Counted from the stretch's first letter, positions 32,972 through 41,818 are shown. The stretch is 64,000 nt of DNA from VXRJ01 sp964636705 (GCA_964636705.1 CAZWUJ010000006.1:81021-145020), one strand, 5' to 3'. Notes: generated from the letters alone by a model not told the origin. Made by a program: numbers and translations.

Positions 32972-34198
32972 CTACCCGAAGTCGTCGTAGAGGATGTTGT
33001 CCCGCTCCACGCCAAGGCTGTCGAGCATGCCCATGCAGGCCGTGAGCATCATGGGCGGCCCGCAGATGTAGTACTCGACGTCCTCCGGCGCGGGATGGTC
33101 CTTGAGGTAGTTGTCGTAGAGGACCTGGTGGATGAAGCCGCTGAGGCCGTCCCAGTTGTCTTCGGGAAGCGCGTCGGACAGCGCGAGGTGCCACTCGAAG
33201 TTGTCGTTCTCGGCCGCGATCTGGTCGAAGTCGTCGATGTAGAACGCTTCCCGCAGGCTGCGCGCGCCGTACCAGAAGCTGACCTTGCGCCGGGTGTTGA
33301 TCCGCCGGAACTGGTCGAAGATGTGCGACCGCATCGGGGCCATTCCCGCGCCGCCGCCGATGAACACCATCTCGGCGTCGGTGTCCTTCGCGAAGAACTC
33401 GCCGAACGGCCCGGCGATGGTCACGTCGTCGCCCGGCTTCAGGCTGAAGATGTAGCCCGTCATCTTGCCCGGCGGCGTCCCCTCCGGCGCGCGCGGCGGC
33501 GGCGACGCGATCCGGACGTTGAGCATGATGATGCCCTTCTCCTCCGGGTAGTTCGCCATCGAGTAGGCCCGCGTCACCGGCTCGTCGACGACCGCCGTGT
33601 AGCGCCACAGGTTGAACTTGTCCCAGTCGGCGCGGTATTCGTCCTCGACGTCGTAGTCGCGGTAGTCGTACGCGCCCTCCGGCGCCTCGATCTGGATGTA
33701 GCCGCCGGCCCGGAACGGGACGTCCTCGCCCTTCGGCAACTCCAGAATCAGCTCCTTGATGAACGTGGCGACGTTGTGGTTCGACCGCACCTTGCAGGTC
33801 CACTGCCGGACGTCGAAGACCTCCGGCGGGATCTCGATCGCCATGTCCTGCTTCACCTTCACCTGGCAGGAGAGCCGCACGCCGCCGCGCTCCTCTCCCC
33901 GGCTCAGGTGGCTCCGCTCGGTCGGCAGCACGGCGCCGCCCCCGTCGCAGACCGTCACCTTGCAGACCCCGCAGCTTCCCTTCCCGCCGCACGCCGACGG
34001 CACGAACAGCTTGTTGTCGGCCAGCGTGCCGAGCAGCGTGCCCCCCGCCGCCGTGCGCAGCGCCTTGTCGGGATCGCCGTTGACGGTGATGGTCACCTCG
34101 CCCGTCGCGACGAGCTGCCGGCGCGCCATCATCAGCAGGCCGACCAGCGACACGATGACGAACGTGAACATTGCCACGCCGAGGCTGACAGTAACCAT
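32972..34198 (-). CDS. nqrF: Na+-translocating NADH:quinone reductase subunit F
   Basis: A 408-residue protein starting at ATG 34198 after CAGGAG. It has an N-terminal membrane helix, then a [2Fe-2S] ferredoxin domain with cysteines at 70, 76, 79 and 111 (CGGKGSCGVC ... LSC), and an FAD/NADH domain with RAYSMANYP, IGGGAGMAPMRSHI and YYICGPPMM. It is the NADH entry site of the Na+ pump. Cysteine positions coincide with those of the Vibrio protein. It is the last gene of the nqrBCDEF operon. Confidence 0.97.
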   Translation of the reverse strand: MVTVSLGVAMFTFVIVSLVGLLMMARRQLVATGEVTITVNGDPDKALRTAAGGTLLGTLADNKLFVPSACGGKGSCGVCKVTVCDGGGAVLPTERSHLSRGEERGGVRLSCQVKVKQDMAIEIPPEVFDVRQWTCKVRSNHNVATFIKELILELPKGEDVPFRAGGYIQIEAPEGAYDYRDYDVEDEYRADWDKFNLWRYTAVVDEPVTRAYSMANYPEEKGIIMLNVRIASPPPRAPEGTPPGKMTGYIFSLKPGDDVTIAGPFGEFFAKDTDAEMVFIGGGAGMAPMRSHIFDQFRRINTRRKVSFWYGARSLREAFYIDDFDQIAAENDNFEWHLALSDALPEDNWDGLSGFIHQVLYDNYLKDHPAPEDVEYYICGPPMMLTACMGMLDSLGVERDNILYDDFG

Positions 34199-34215
34199 GG
34201 CTCCTGCAGTGGCTC

Positions 34216-34833
34216 CTAGAGCTGGACTCCGGCGAACGCCATGAAGCCGATGGCCATCAGCCCCACGAGCATGAAGGTCAGCCCCAGGCCGCGCAGGGCG
34301 GGGGGCGGGTTCGAGTAGCGCAGCCGCTCGCGGATGCCGGCCAGCGCGATGACCGCCAAGGCCCAGCCGATGCCGGAGCCGAGGCCGAAGACGGTGCTCT
34401 CGGCCAGCGTGTAGCTCCGCTCCACCATGAACAGCGACGCTCCCAGGATGGCGCAGTTGACGGCAATCAGCGGCAGGAAGATGCCGAGCGCGGCGTGCAG
34501 CGGCGGCGCGAAGCGGTCGAGAACCATCTCGACAATCTGCACCATGGCGGCGATGGTCCCGATGTAGGACAGGAAGCCGAGGAACGACAGGTCGTACGCC
34601 GCCAGCGACGGATGCAGCCACTCCATCGCGCCCGGACTGAGCAGCCAGGCGTAGATGAGGTTGTTCATCGGCACCGTGATCGTGAGGACGAAGATGACGG
34701 CGCCGCCGAGGCCGATGGCGGTCGTCACCTGGCGCGACACGGCGAGGAACGAGCACATGCCCAGGAAGAAGGCCAGGGCCATGTTCTCCACGAAGATCGA
34801 CCGAATGGCAAGGCTGAGGTAGTGCTCGAGCAT
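34216..34833 (-). CDS. nqrE: Na+-translocating NADH:quinone reductase subunit E
   Basis: A 205-residue protein with six membrane helices starting MLEHYLSLAIRSIFVENMAL, the signature NqrE start, with the conserved FFLGMCSFLAVS helix holding one of the cysteines of the intramembrane iron site shared with NqrD. GLGSGIGWALAVIALA is the matching second half. It lies 10 bases after nqrD and 17 before nqrF. Confidence 0.97.
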   Translation of the reverse strand: MLEHYLSLAIRSIFVENMALAFFLGMCSFLAVSRQVTTAIGLGGAVIFVLTITVPMNNLIYAWLLSPGAMEWLHPSLAAYDLSFLGFLSYIGTIAAMVQIVEMVLDRFAPPLHAALGIFLPLIAVNCAILGASLFMVERSYTLAESTVFGLGSGIGWALAVIALAGIRERLRYSNPPPALRGLGLTFMLVGLMAIGFMAFAGVQL

Positions 34834-34843
34834 GCCCCTCCTC

Positions 34844-35464
34844 CTAGTCCGCTTCCACCTGGTCCGGCTTCCAGGTCCGGATGGCCCAGATCAGGAAGCC
34901 GATGATGAAGAACGCGGCCGGCGACAGCACCATCAGGCCGTTCGGCGTGTACCAGCCGCCCTCGCTCGCGAGCGGCAGCACCGTCGTCCCGAAGACCGAG
35001 CCGGATCCGAACAGCTCGCGCAGCAGCGCCGTCACCATCAGGATCAGCCCGTAGCCGAGGCCGTTCCCGAGGCCGTCGATCAGGCTGAGGCGGGGCGGGT
35101 TCTGCATCGCGAACGCCTCGGCCCGCCCCATGATGATGCAGTTCGTAATGATCAGTCCGACGAAGACGGAGAGCTGTTTCGACAGCTCGAACAGGTAGGC
35201 CTTCAGCACCTGGTCAACCACGATCACGAGCGACGCGATGATCGTGAGCTGCACGATGATGCGGATGTTGGTCGGGATCTGCTCCCGGAGCGCGCTGACG
35301 AAGAAGTTCGACCCGAGCAGCACGGCGACGACGGCCGCGCTCATCACCAGCGCGGTGTCCATCCGCGTCGTCACCGCGAGGGCCGAGCAGATGCCAAGCA
35401 CCTGCAGGGCGATCGGGTTGTTGTTGAACAGCGGATCGATCAGCGCGTCGCGCGGCTTCGTCAT
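34844..35464 (-). CDS. nqrD: Na+-translocating NADH:quinone reductase subunit D
   Basis: A 206-residue six-helix protein homologous to NqrE. Motifs are NNPIALQVLGICSALAVT with the iron-site Cys, and VGLIITNCIIMGRAEAFAM with the second Cys. NqrD and NqrE form an inverted pair in the membrane around an Fe centre. The start overlaps the nqrC stop by four bases (ATGA). Confidence 0.97.
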   Translation of the reverse strand: MTKPRDALIDPLFNNNPIALQVLGICSALAVTTRMDTALVMSAAVVAVLLGSNFFVSALREQIPTNIRIIVQLTIIASLVIVVDQVLKAYLFELSKQLSVFVGLIITNCIIMGRAEAFAMQNPPRLSLIDGLGNGLGYGLILMVTALLRELFGSGSVFGTTVLPLASEGGWYTPNGLMVLSPAAFFIIGFLIWAIRTWKPDQVEAD

Positions 35465-36240
35465 CCTGCCACTCCGTCGCGGCGCAGGCGCTCGATATAC
35501 GGGCCGAACCCTTGTTCATCCAGCCAGAAGCGCAGCATGTTGGTGACACCGCGGCTGGTCATCGTGGCTCCGGCCAGGCCGTCCACCCGGTACGGGTCGT
35601 CCGCCACGGGGCCGGCGAGTCCCTTGATGACCTGGATCTCCGGCGTTCCGTCCGGACCGAACGCCTTGCGCCCGTCCCAGAGCGCCTTCCAGCGCGGATT
35701 GTCCACCTCACCGCCGAGGCCGGGGGTCTCCTTGTGCTCGTAGTAGGTGAGGCCGCGGATGGTCTCGAGGTCGGCGTCGATCGCCACGAAGCCGTAGAGG
35801 ATGCCCCACAGGCCGAGGCCGTGGACCGGCAGTACCACGAGGTCGAGTTCGCCATCCGCGCCGTTCAGTTCGTAGACGAGGGCCTCGTCCGCAACGCGCA
35901 TCAGGCCGGCGTTGTTCGGCGGCGCCTCCTCACTGGTGTCGGGATCGGCCGCGGCCAGACGACCGTCGAAGCCGAGCGGGTCGGTGTCCGATGCCTCCCC
36001 CGTCCGCCGGTCGATCACCACCTGGCGGATCGGCGCGAACCGCTCGGCGATCTCCTCCGCGGTGAGCGACTCGTCCGTGCCGGCCAGGCCCGCCGCGACC
36101 AGCACGTTCCGCTGCATGTCGAGCATCTGGTTCTCGTGCTGCCGGTCACGCAGCGTGACGGCGGACGACGACACCACGATGGCGCACGCGACGCAGATGA
36201 TCGCGGCGAAGATCAGGTTATAGACGACGCTACCCTGCAT
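35461..36240 (-). CDS. nqrC: Na+-translocating NADH:quinone reductase subunit C
   Basis: A 259-residue protein with one N-terminal helix (VVYNLIFAAIICVACAIVV) and a periplasmic FMN-binding domain. The flavinylation motif VDGLAGATMTS places the FMN-carrying threonine near residue 226, a target of ApbE encoded 5 kb away. LPVHGLGLWGILYGFVAI and YEHKETPGLGGEV are further NqrC marks. The start overlaps the nqrB end by 11 bases. Confidence 0.96.
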   Translation of the reverse strand: MQGSVVYNLIFAAIICVACAIVVSSSAVTLRDRQHENQMLDMQRNVLVAAGLAGTDESLTAEEIAERFAPIRQVVIDRRTGEASDTDPLGFDGRLAAADPDTSEEAPPNNAGLMRVADEALVYELNGADGELDLVVLPVHGLGLWGILYGFVAIDADLETIRGLTYYEHKETPGLGGEVDNPRWKALWDGRKAFGPDGTPEIQVIKGLAGPVADDPYRVDGLAGATMTSRGVTNMLRFWLDEQGFGPYIERLRRDGVAG

Positions 36241-37453
36241 AACGCGCCTTTCGCCGGCGGAGGTTCGCGCGGATCGCGAAGTAGTCGATCAACGGTGCGA
36301 ACAGGTTCATGAAGAGGATCGCCAGCATCATCCCTTCAGGATACGCCGGGTTCACGACCCGGATCAGAACGCACAGGAAACCGATCAGAAAACCGTACAC
36401 CCAGTGCCCGCGAAGGGCCGACGGCGCGGAGACCGGGTCGGTCGCCATGTAGACGGTGCCGAACGCCCAGCCCCCCGCCAGCAGGTGCCAGGCCGGGCCG
36501 ACGTCGAAGAACGGATTGGTGGCGGAGCCGATCGCGTTGAGGGCCATCGCGGTGAGGACCGTTCCCGCGAGCACGCTCACCATGATGCGCCACGACCCGA
36601 CGCCGGTGACGATCAGGAGCGCCGCGCCGGCCAGGCAGGCGAGGGCCGACGTCTCGCCCATCGAGCCGGGGACGAAGCCGATGAACGTGTTCCAGGCGTC
36701 GAATCCCGCCCCGGTGACGGCCGCCGTCCCCCCCAGCGTGGCGTCGGCCAGGATGGTGGCGCCGCTCACCGCGTCGGTCGACGTGTCGGCCGCAATCCAG
36801 ACCGCATCGCCCGACATTTCCGCCGGATACGCGAAGAAGACGAACGCGCGCGCCACGAGGGCCGGGTTCAGCACGTTCATCCCGGTGCCGCCGAAGATCT
36901 CCTTGCCGACGACGATGCCGAACGAGATGCCGAGGGCCACCTGCCAGAGCGGCACGGTGGGCGGCAGCACGAGGGGGAAGAGCATGCCGGTGACGAGGAA
37001 GCCTTCGTTCAGCTCGTGCTTCCGGACGATGGCGAAGACTGCCTCCCAGAGCCCCCCCACTGCGAAGGTAACGGCCAGGATCGGCAGGTAGTAGAGGCCG
37101 CCGTGCACGAGGCAGCTCACCAGGCTGTCGGGGGCGAAGCCGAAGCCCAGCGCTTCCATCGCCGCCGTCTGCCAGTTGTCGAGCGGCGCGGCGCCGCGCG
37201 AGATGGCCAGGTTCGCCTGGTAGCCGGTGTTGTGGAACGCCATGTAGACGCAGCCGGCGAGCGCGACGACCACGGTCATCATCAGCCGCTTCAGGTCGAG
37301 CCCGTCGCGGACGTGGGACGGCCCGGCGGTGACCATGCCGGGGGTGTAGAGGAAGGTGTCCTGGGCTTCCCAGAGGGGGTACAGCTTCTCCAGCCGCCCC
37401 CCCTTCTCGAAGTGGTGCGCCTGCGAATCGAGCAGGCGCCGCAGCCATTTCAT
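36230..37453 (-). CDS. nqrB: Na+-translocating NADH:quinone reductase subunit B
   Basis: A 407-residue polytopic protein with the flavinylation motif GSMGETSALAC (FMN threonine near residue 268) and VFGKEIFGGTGMNVLNPAL-type sequence upstream. It begins MKWLRRLLDSQAHHFEKGG, the usual cytoplasmic NqrB start. It binds FMN and riboflavin and forms the Na+ channel with the other subunits. It is the first gene of the cluster; nqrA, which normally precedes it, is absent. The next 200 bases hold only a palindrome and then a broken ATPase gene. Confidence 0.96.
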   Translation of the reverse strand: MKWLRRLLDSQAHHFEKGGRLEKLYPLWEAQDTFLYTPGMVTAGPSHVRDGLDLKRLMMTVVVALAGCVYMAFHNTGYQANLAISRGAAPLDNWQTAAMEALGFGFAPDSLVSCLVHGGLYYLPILAVTFAVGGLWEAVFAIVRKHELNEGFLVTGMLFPLVLPPTVPLWQVALGISFGIVVGKEIFGGTGMNVLNPALVARAFVFFAYPAEMSGDAVWIAADTSTDAVSGATILADATLGGTAAVTGAGFDAWNTFIGFVPGSMGETSALACLAGAALLIVTGVGSWRIMVSVLAGTVLTAMALNAIGSATNPFFDVGPAWHLLAGGWAFGTVYMATDPVSAPSALRGHWVYGFLIGFLCVLIRVVNPAYPEGMMLAILFMNLFAPLIDYFAIRANLRRRKARYAG

Positions 37454-37619
37454 GGTCCTGATTGCCGGCCGCTGACCCTACGTGAGCCTGCCTTGTGAAA
37501 AAAGTATCAAGCACCGGCCGAAAAAAAGACCGGCGGCCATTGCCGGCGGCTTTCGGCTTCCCCGTTCCCCTGATCGTATCGTACCTGGGCACGTCGTATG
37601 CGCAGCGGAGCCTACCTCG
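37454..37619. other. Intergenic region upstream of nqrB
   Basis: No gene is seen. It must hold the nqrB promoter on the minus strand. A GAAAAAAAG run between CCGGCC and CCGG repeats at about 37512-37535 is notable but does not form a proper hairpin. Confidence 0.4.
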
Positions 37620-37646
37620 CAATTTTGCATTTCAAATGCAAAATTG
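37620..37646. promoter_or_regulatory. Perfect 27-bp AT-rich palindrome
   Basis: The arm CAATTTTGCATTT is followed by one C and then its exact reverse complement. It is strikingly AT-rich for this genome and ends six bases before the ATG of the broken DUF4143 ATPase, the position of an operator or promoter-overlapping site. It could also be the end of a former insertion. Confidence 0.6.
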
Positions 37647-37651
37647 TGAGC

Positions 37652-38542
37652 ATGGCTGATGCTCCACCCAGACTCGCCTATACCCGGCGCTCACTGGAAA
37701 CCGTGCTCCAGCGCGCCGTGCGCGAGTTCCGAGGGGCGGCGGGAACCGGTCCAGAAACGCACGGTCGGAGACGCTGGCGGGGCGGGCGGCGGTTCTCCGC
37801 CTGCTTCCGCTCTCGCACCGCGAGCTGGACGGCAGGCGGCTGGGACGGTTGCCATGGGAGCTGGCGCGCGCAAGGACGGGTAGCCTGCCCACGCAGGCGG
37901 CGATCTGGCAGTCGATCCTCCGCGGCGGATACCCCGAGATCGCGCTCGACAGCGCGCGCGATGCGGAGCTGTGGCACCGCAGCTACCTGCAGACCTACCT
38001 CGAACGGGATGTCCGGACACTCCGCCAGGTGGGCGACCTGACGCAGTTCCAGAGCTTCCTGCGGATTCTGGCCGCGCGCAGCGGTGGTCGTCGTCCGGCC
38101 GTGGTTCGCGAACACCGGCAAGCGCCTCGTCAAGACGCCGAAGGTCTACTTCACGGACACCGGTACGGTCTGCTTCCTGACTGGATTGCGTGACGCTCGC
38201 CATGCGGCCGACGGCCCGCTCGGCGGCCCGCTCTTCGAAACCGCGGTCCTCGCGGAGGTCGCGCGCACCCTTTGGCATCGCGGCCAGGAACCGCGCCTTC
38301 ACTTCTGGCGGACGGCGACCGGCGCCGAGGTCGATTTCCTTCTCGAGGACGGAACGGATGTGATTCCTGTCGAAGTCAAGCTCTCAGCGACACCGCGCGT
38401 GCGGATGGCCGCCGGCATCGAGCTGCTTCGCGCCGACATCGGCGAACGCGTCCGGCCGGGTTACGTTATCCATCCGGGCACGGTTGGGCTGCCGCTCGGA
38501 CGGCACGCCACAGCGCTACCGTTCGGCCAGCTCTGGGGATAG
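37652..38542 (+). pseudogene. Broken AAA+ ATPase of the DUF4143 type
   Basis: Three pieces of one gene are visible. The start (PRLAYTRRSLETVLQRAVRE) is followed by a deletion that removes Walker A and B. A middle piece in another frame reads LLPLSHRELDGRRLGRLP, then LRGGYPEIALDSARDAELWH and YLQTYLERDVRTL. After another frame change the end reads WFANTGKRLVKTPKVYFTDT with FWRTATGAEVDFLLEDG, the PD-(D/E)xK-like DUF4143 part. Without a P-loop it cannot be active. It is unrelated in detail to the intact ATPase at 51974. Confidence 0.85.
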
Positions 38543-38556
38543 TCTCGGATCGAAGC

Positions 38557-38586
38557 TACGGCAAGGGCCAACCATCCCGCCGGGCT
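38557..38586 (+). pseudogene. Short VapC-derived fragment
   Basis: About 30 bases (TACGGCAAGGGCC ... ATCCCGCCGGGCT) match the VapC gene at 42338-42367 (YGKGRHPAGLN) with few differences. It is too short to function and marks a recombination scar between the broken ATPase and the next gene. Confidence 0.5.
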
Positions 38587-38643
38587 GAGCCCCTTCGAGA
38601 GCGCCGGCCACTGCGTGATAGAGTCGATAACGGAGGACGGAGG

Positions 38644-40014
38644 GTGGACACTCCTAGCGAATTGACGCTGCAGGACGTGCGCTGTTTTCAGGGTGAGGTG
38701 CACGGCAAGCTGCGTCCAATCACGTTGCTTGTCGGCGAGAACAGCACCGGCAAGACAACTTTCCTCGGGTGCTACAGCGTATTGCACCGCATGTTCTCCG
38801 GACCGGACCTCGATAACCTCCTCGACTTCAACGAAGAACCGTTCGCGATGGGATCGTTTCGCGACATCGTCCGATCACGTCGGGGTCCGAGCGGACGCAT
38901 CGACCAATTCACTTTGGGACTCACCGTGGCTCCAGGGTCCGAAACTACTTTGCCGCCATACCGGTTGTTGGCGACTCTACGTGAAGAGGGCTCGCAGCCT
39001 CTGGTTGCGTCCTACCGCTTCGAATTCGACGGCGATTCTTTTTTGGAACTACAGCGACGCAATGAAGGAACCTTGCTGAACATCCCCGGTGAAGAAGTTA
39101 CATCTTCCCTTCCGTTCGACATCGCGACACCCGAACTCGACTACCTCATCGCTGGACCCGTGTCGGCAACACTTCGCGGTAACGAGGAACTGCAACCGAT
39201 TGTTGACTATCTCACGAAACTCTTCTCGCGCTACAAAGCCAAGGCGCTCACGCGTCGCCGAATCTACCCGGGCGCACTTCGGTCGCTGGGCTGGCGCCTC
39301 CCGGAGTTGATTCCCGTCGCGCCGCTTCGTTCTAAACCGAAGCGCACGTACGACCCCGTACGAGAAACGGCATCTCCGGAAGGTGAGCACATCCCGATGC
39401 TGATGATGCGCCTTGACCGCACAAACAAGAGCCATTGGAATGCCCTCCATGATGGCCTCGTGGGATTCGGTCGGGAGGCCGGACTGTTCTCGGATATCAA
39501 GGTCAAGCGTCACGGTGGACAGATGAGCGACCCCTTCCAGTTGCAGGTGAAGGTACGTTCCGGACCCAATGCCAACATTATGGACGTCGGCTACGGCGTT
39601 AGTCAGAGTCTCCCGATTCTTGTAGACATTCTGGCAGGAACAGACTCGGACCGCGGGACGCGTGGACGACGGAACCGCCGACGGACATTCTTGCTTCAGC
39701 AACCCGAGGTTCACTTGCACCCCAGGGGGCAGGCCGAACTGGCAAGTTTGTTCATTAGAGCATTCCGGGAGCACGGAAGTCGCTTCCTGATAGAAACCCA
39801 TAGCGACTTCATCGTTGACCGGATTCGTATCGAAGTCAGAAACGGAACGCTGAAGGGCGACGACGTTTCCATTCTCTACTTCGAACCGAACGGTAATGCC
39901 GTCAACATTCACAACATGAGACTCGACGAGTACGGCAATCTGGAAGGCGCCCCGGCCGCGTACCGTGATTTCTTCACGCGCGAAACGGACAGGCTGCTCG
40001 GCTTCGCCGATTGA
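38644..40014 (+). CDS. AAA family ATPase (OLD/AAA_15-like, no TOPRIM)
   Basis: The GTG at 38644 follows GGAGGACGGAGG and gives a 456-residue protein. Walker A is LLVGENSTGKTT near residue 35. The ABC-type signature region is VGYGVSQSLPILV near 318, Walker B is LLQQPEVHLHP near 350, and the H-loop is ETHSDFIVDRIR near 390. This is the ATPase class found in OLD, Septu and related phage-defence systems. It is followed 13 bases later by a PIN-like gene, so the pair looks like an ATPase-nuclease module. Codon use is less GC-rich than in the neighbours, suggesting transfer. Confidence 0.85.
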   Translation: MDTPSELTLQDVRCFQGEVHGKLRPITLLVGENSTGKTTFLGCYSVLHRMFSGPDLDNLLDFNEEPFAMGSFRDIVRSRRGPSGRIDQFTLGLTVAPGSETTLPPYRLLATLREEGSQPLVASYRFEFDGDSFLELQRRNEGTLLNIPGEEVTSSLPFDIATPELDYLIAGPVSATLRGNEELQPIVDYLTKLFSRYKAKALTRRRIYPGALRSLGWRLPELIPVAPLRSKPKRTYDPVRETASPEGEHIPMLMMRLDRTNKSHWNALHDGLVGFGREAGLFSDIKVKRHGGQMSDPFQLQVKVRSGPNANIMDVGYGVSQSLPILVDILAGTDSDRGTRGRRNRRRTFLLQQPEVHLHPRGQAELASLFIRAFREHGSRFLIETHSDFIVDRIRIEVRNGTLKGDDVSILYFEPNGNAVNIHNMRLDEYGNLEGAPAAYRDFFTRETDRLLGFAD

Positions 40015-40027
40015 GGTACGGCGCCAT

Positions 40028-40472
40028 ATGTGCATCATCGTGGACGCGAACCGCCTGGGGACGTTTCTTGCAGATCCCGTCACCCCGGACGCTGCGCCAA
40101 TCCGGAGGTGGCTGGACCGCGGCTCCGGACAGATTGTCTATTCGACGGGTGGAACCTACTCACGGGAGGTCGGAGGCCGACAAAGAACGAAGCTGCTCCG
40201 CTACGTCCAGAACGGGCAGGCCCGGCAGATCCCCGCGGAACAGTTTTCTGACGATGAACGAACCTTGTCGGGGCACCGACCGTCGTTCCGACGACCCGCA
40301 TGTCCTTGCGCTGGCGAGGGCGACCGGAGTTCGTCTCCTCTATACCGGGGATCCTGGTCTCATCGCGGACTTCAAGGACAAGAAGTTCATCGATCAGCCG
40401 AGGGGCAAAGTCTATTCCAGCGCGGCGAATGCCCAACTCCTCACAAGGACCGTCTGTTCGCGCCGCCGCTGA
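40028..40472 (+). pseudogene. PIN-like nuclease partner, frameshifted
   Basis: The ATG at 40028 begins MCIIVDANRLGTFLADP with the N-terminal PIN aspartate and continues to about codon 78 (IPAEQFSDDERTL). The homologous continuation SDDPHVLALARATGVRLLYT, then GDPGLIADFKDKKFIDQ, is in another frame from about 40285. A single frameshift between 40262 and 40290 thus splits the gene. Both halves together have the acidic residues of a PIN fold. It is the probable effector of the preceding ATPase and is now broken, unless a shift in translation or a sequencing error is involved. Confidence 0.7.
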
Positions 40473-40514
40473 CGCGGTCGCAGACCTCGACGCGAGAACG
40501 GTCACCAAGCCATC

Positions 40515-40837
40515 CTATTCCGCAGCTTCGTCGAAGAGCGCGGTCACGTCGACCGCGACGTCATCCAGCAGGGCCGAGGTCGCCGTGTCTCCGGGGGCGA
40601 ACACGCCGTGCTCGACGTAGTCGCTCCCGGCCAGCTTCAGGAATACAGGAACAGCAGGAGGATCTGGTGCGCGCGGGTCGGCATCGGCAATAGCTCGAGC
40701 CGACCGTCGGTGAGCTCGATTCGCCGGGGCGCACGATCCGTCAGCCAGAGGTACTCCTCGTCGCTCCAGTCCCCCTGGGGCGGCAGGACTTCGCGAAGTA
40801 GCGCATCCACGGCGTCCTGCGAGGCAAGTGACGCTGC
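40515..40837 (-). pseudogene. Uma2-family endonuclease gene with internal deletion
   Basis: The minus strand starts ASLASQDAVDALLREVLPPQ, continues to LPMPTRAHQILLLFLY, then jumps to LKLAGSDYVEHGV and ends FDEAAE. Compared with the intact homologue at 51306, about 100 central residues with the catalytic core (SPDDPPLDL, KRGDYAEAGV) are missing and the frame is broken at the junction. The start codon is also replaced by the fdtA fragment. Confidence 0.85.
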
Positions 40838-40944
40838 CGCTGGATCGACATCCGCCACGCCGACGACGCGAGGGGAACGTTGACGGCGCTGGAAGGCGAC
40901 GAGTTCCCTTTCCCGGTCCGGCGGATCTTCTACATGCACGGCGT
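40838..40944 (+). pseudogene. Fragment of a dTDP-sugar 3,4-ketoisomerase (fdtA) gene, copy A
   Basis: The plus strand reads RWIDIRHADDARGTLTALEG through FYMHGV, matching codons 8-43 of the intact gene at 47308 almost exactly. It abuts the truncated Uma2 relic head to head, with the junction inside the CGCTGG that both could share. Confidence 0.85.
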
Positions 40945-40973
40945 AGTGCGGGGCCGGCTGCCGCACCCGGGCA

Positions 40974-41402
40974 CTAGCTGACCGGCCTCTCGATCTCGCT
41001 GAACGGGTTGACCACACGCAAACCGTCGTAGTCCTGTCCGTCGTTGAGGTCCTCCGAGTACACCACATCGCAGCCAGTGGCCCGCGCGGCGGCAAGGATC
41101 GCACCGTCCCAATACGAGAGCTTGAATCTTCGACTGATCGCAACGGCGTCGCGGAAGAGAGCAAGAGTGAGGTCCTGGACCCGAAACTTCAGGAGCGTTC
41201 CAAGAAAAGCGATTGCGTCGGCATCGGACAGGCGCTCGGGACGCGTATGGCGAGTTGCCTGATGGAAGAACTCCTGGAACACCTGCACCGACACCGCCAA
41301 GTCCTGCTCTCGCAGCAGTTCGCGGGCGCGGCGACGCTTCTTGCCGTCCTCCGGCAGGGAGCTGACTGCATAGAGGAGCACGTTGGTGTCAACGAACCGC
41401 AT
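40974..41402 (-). CDS. PIN-domain ribonuclease toxin (VapC family)
   Basis: A 142-residue PIN protein: MRFVDTNVLLYAV with the first Asp, VSVQVFQEFFHQAT with the Glu, KLSYWDGAILAAARATGCD with the third acidic residue, and VYSEDLNDGQ with the fourth. All catalytic positions are intact. VapC toxins cleave tRNA or rRNA. It overlaps its antitoxin gene by 14 bases on the same strand. Confidence 0.9.
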   Translation of the reverse strand: MRFVDTNVLLYAVSSLPEDGKKRRRARELLREQDLAVSVQVFQEFFHQATRHTRPERLSDADAIAFLGTLLKFRVQDLTLALFRDAVAISRRFKLSYWDGAILAAARATGCDVVYSEDLNDGQDYDGLRVVNPFSEIERPVS

Positions 41403-41682
41403 CGGGCTTGCCGGTCGCTTCCTCGTACAGTTCGTCGCGACTCAGGTTGTCGTACGACCGCAGACCCACCCCACGCGAATCGAAGTCCGCGAGCACCTCG
41501 TCCAACTCGCGCCGCCGCAGCTCTACCAGCGCGGCCGTCGACTCCTGACCCGAGTCGCCGACCAGACTCCGAAGGTACATCCGCACCAACGCCGACACCG
41601 ACGTGTCCAACTCCGCCGCGCGGATCCGGGAGCGTCGGTAGGTGTCATCGTCCACCGATACCGTGATGTTCCTCATCGACAC
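41389..41682 (-). CDS. Ribbon-helix-helix antitoxin paired with the PIN toxin
   Basis: A 97-residue protein. MRNITVSVDDDTYRRSRIRA and AELDTSVSALVRMYL form the ribbon-helix-helix DNA-binding part. The tail (RRRELDEVLADFDSRG) would wrap the toxin. It is encoded upstream of and overlapping the toxin gene, the usual antitoxin-first order. Confidence 0.88.
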   Translation of the reverse strand: MSMRNITVSVDDDTYRRSRIRAAELDTSVSALVRMYLRSLVGDSGQESTAALVELRRRELDEVLADFDSRGVGLRSYDNLSRDELYEEATGKPDAVR

Positions 41683-41754
41683 AGCCTCACAGTTTTAGCG
41701 TATCACAGGCTGAGCCGCTCGAAGGATCTGCGCCTCAGCGCTCAGGGCGCCTGA

Positions 41755-41776
41755 GCCAGAGGTACTCCTCGTCGCT
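41755..41776 (-). pseudogene. Minimal Uma2 remnant
   Basis: About 22 bases encoding SDEEYLWL on the minus strand match the Uma2 genes at 40515 and 51306. It lies between the two toxin-antitoxin modules and is a recombination trace. Confidence 0.45.
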
Positions 41777-41818
41777 CAGATGGTAGAATCTATCCCAATT
41801 GCTACCTGGATCCCTACC

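Noticed and set aside
32972..37453. RNF complex instead of NQR
   Set aside because: Subunit F has the ferredoxin plus FAD/NADH fusion with Cys 70/76/79/111, and B and C have the NQR flavinylation motifs; there is no rnfC or rnfB.
37512..37560. Rho-independent terminator near GAAAAAAAG
   Set aside because: The flanking GC motifs are direct rather than inverted repeats, so no stable hairpin forms next to the run.
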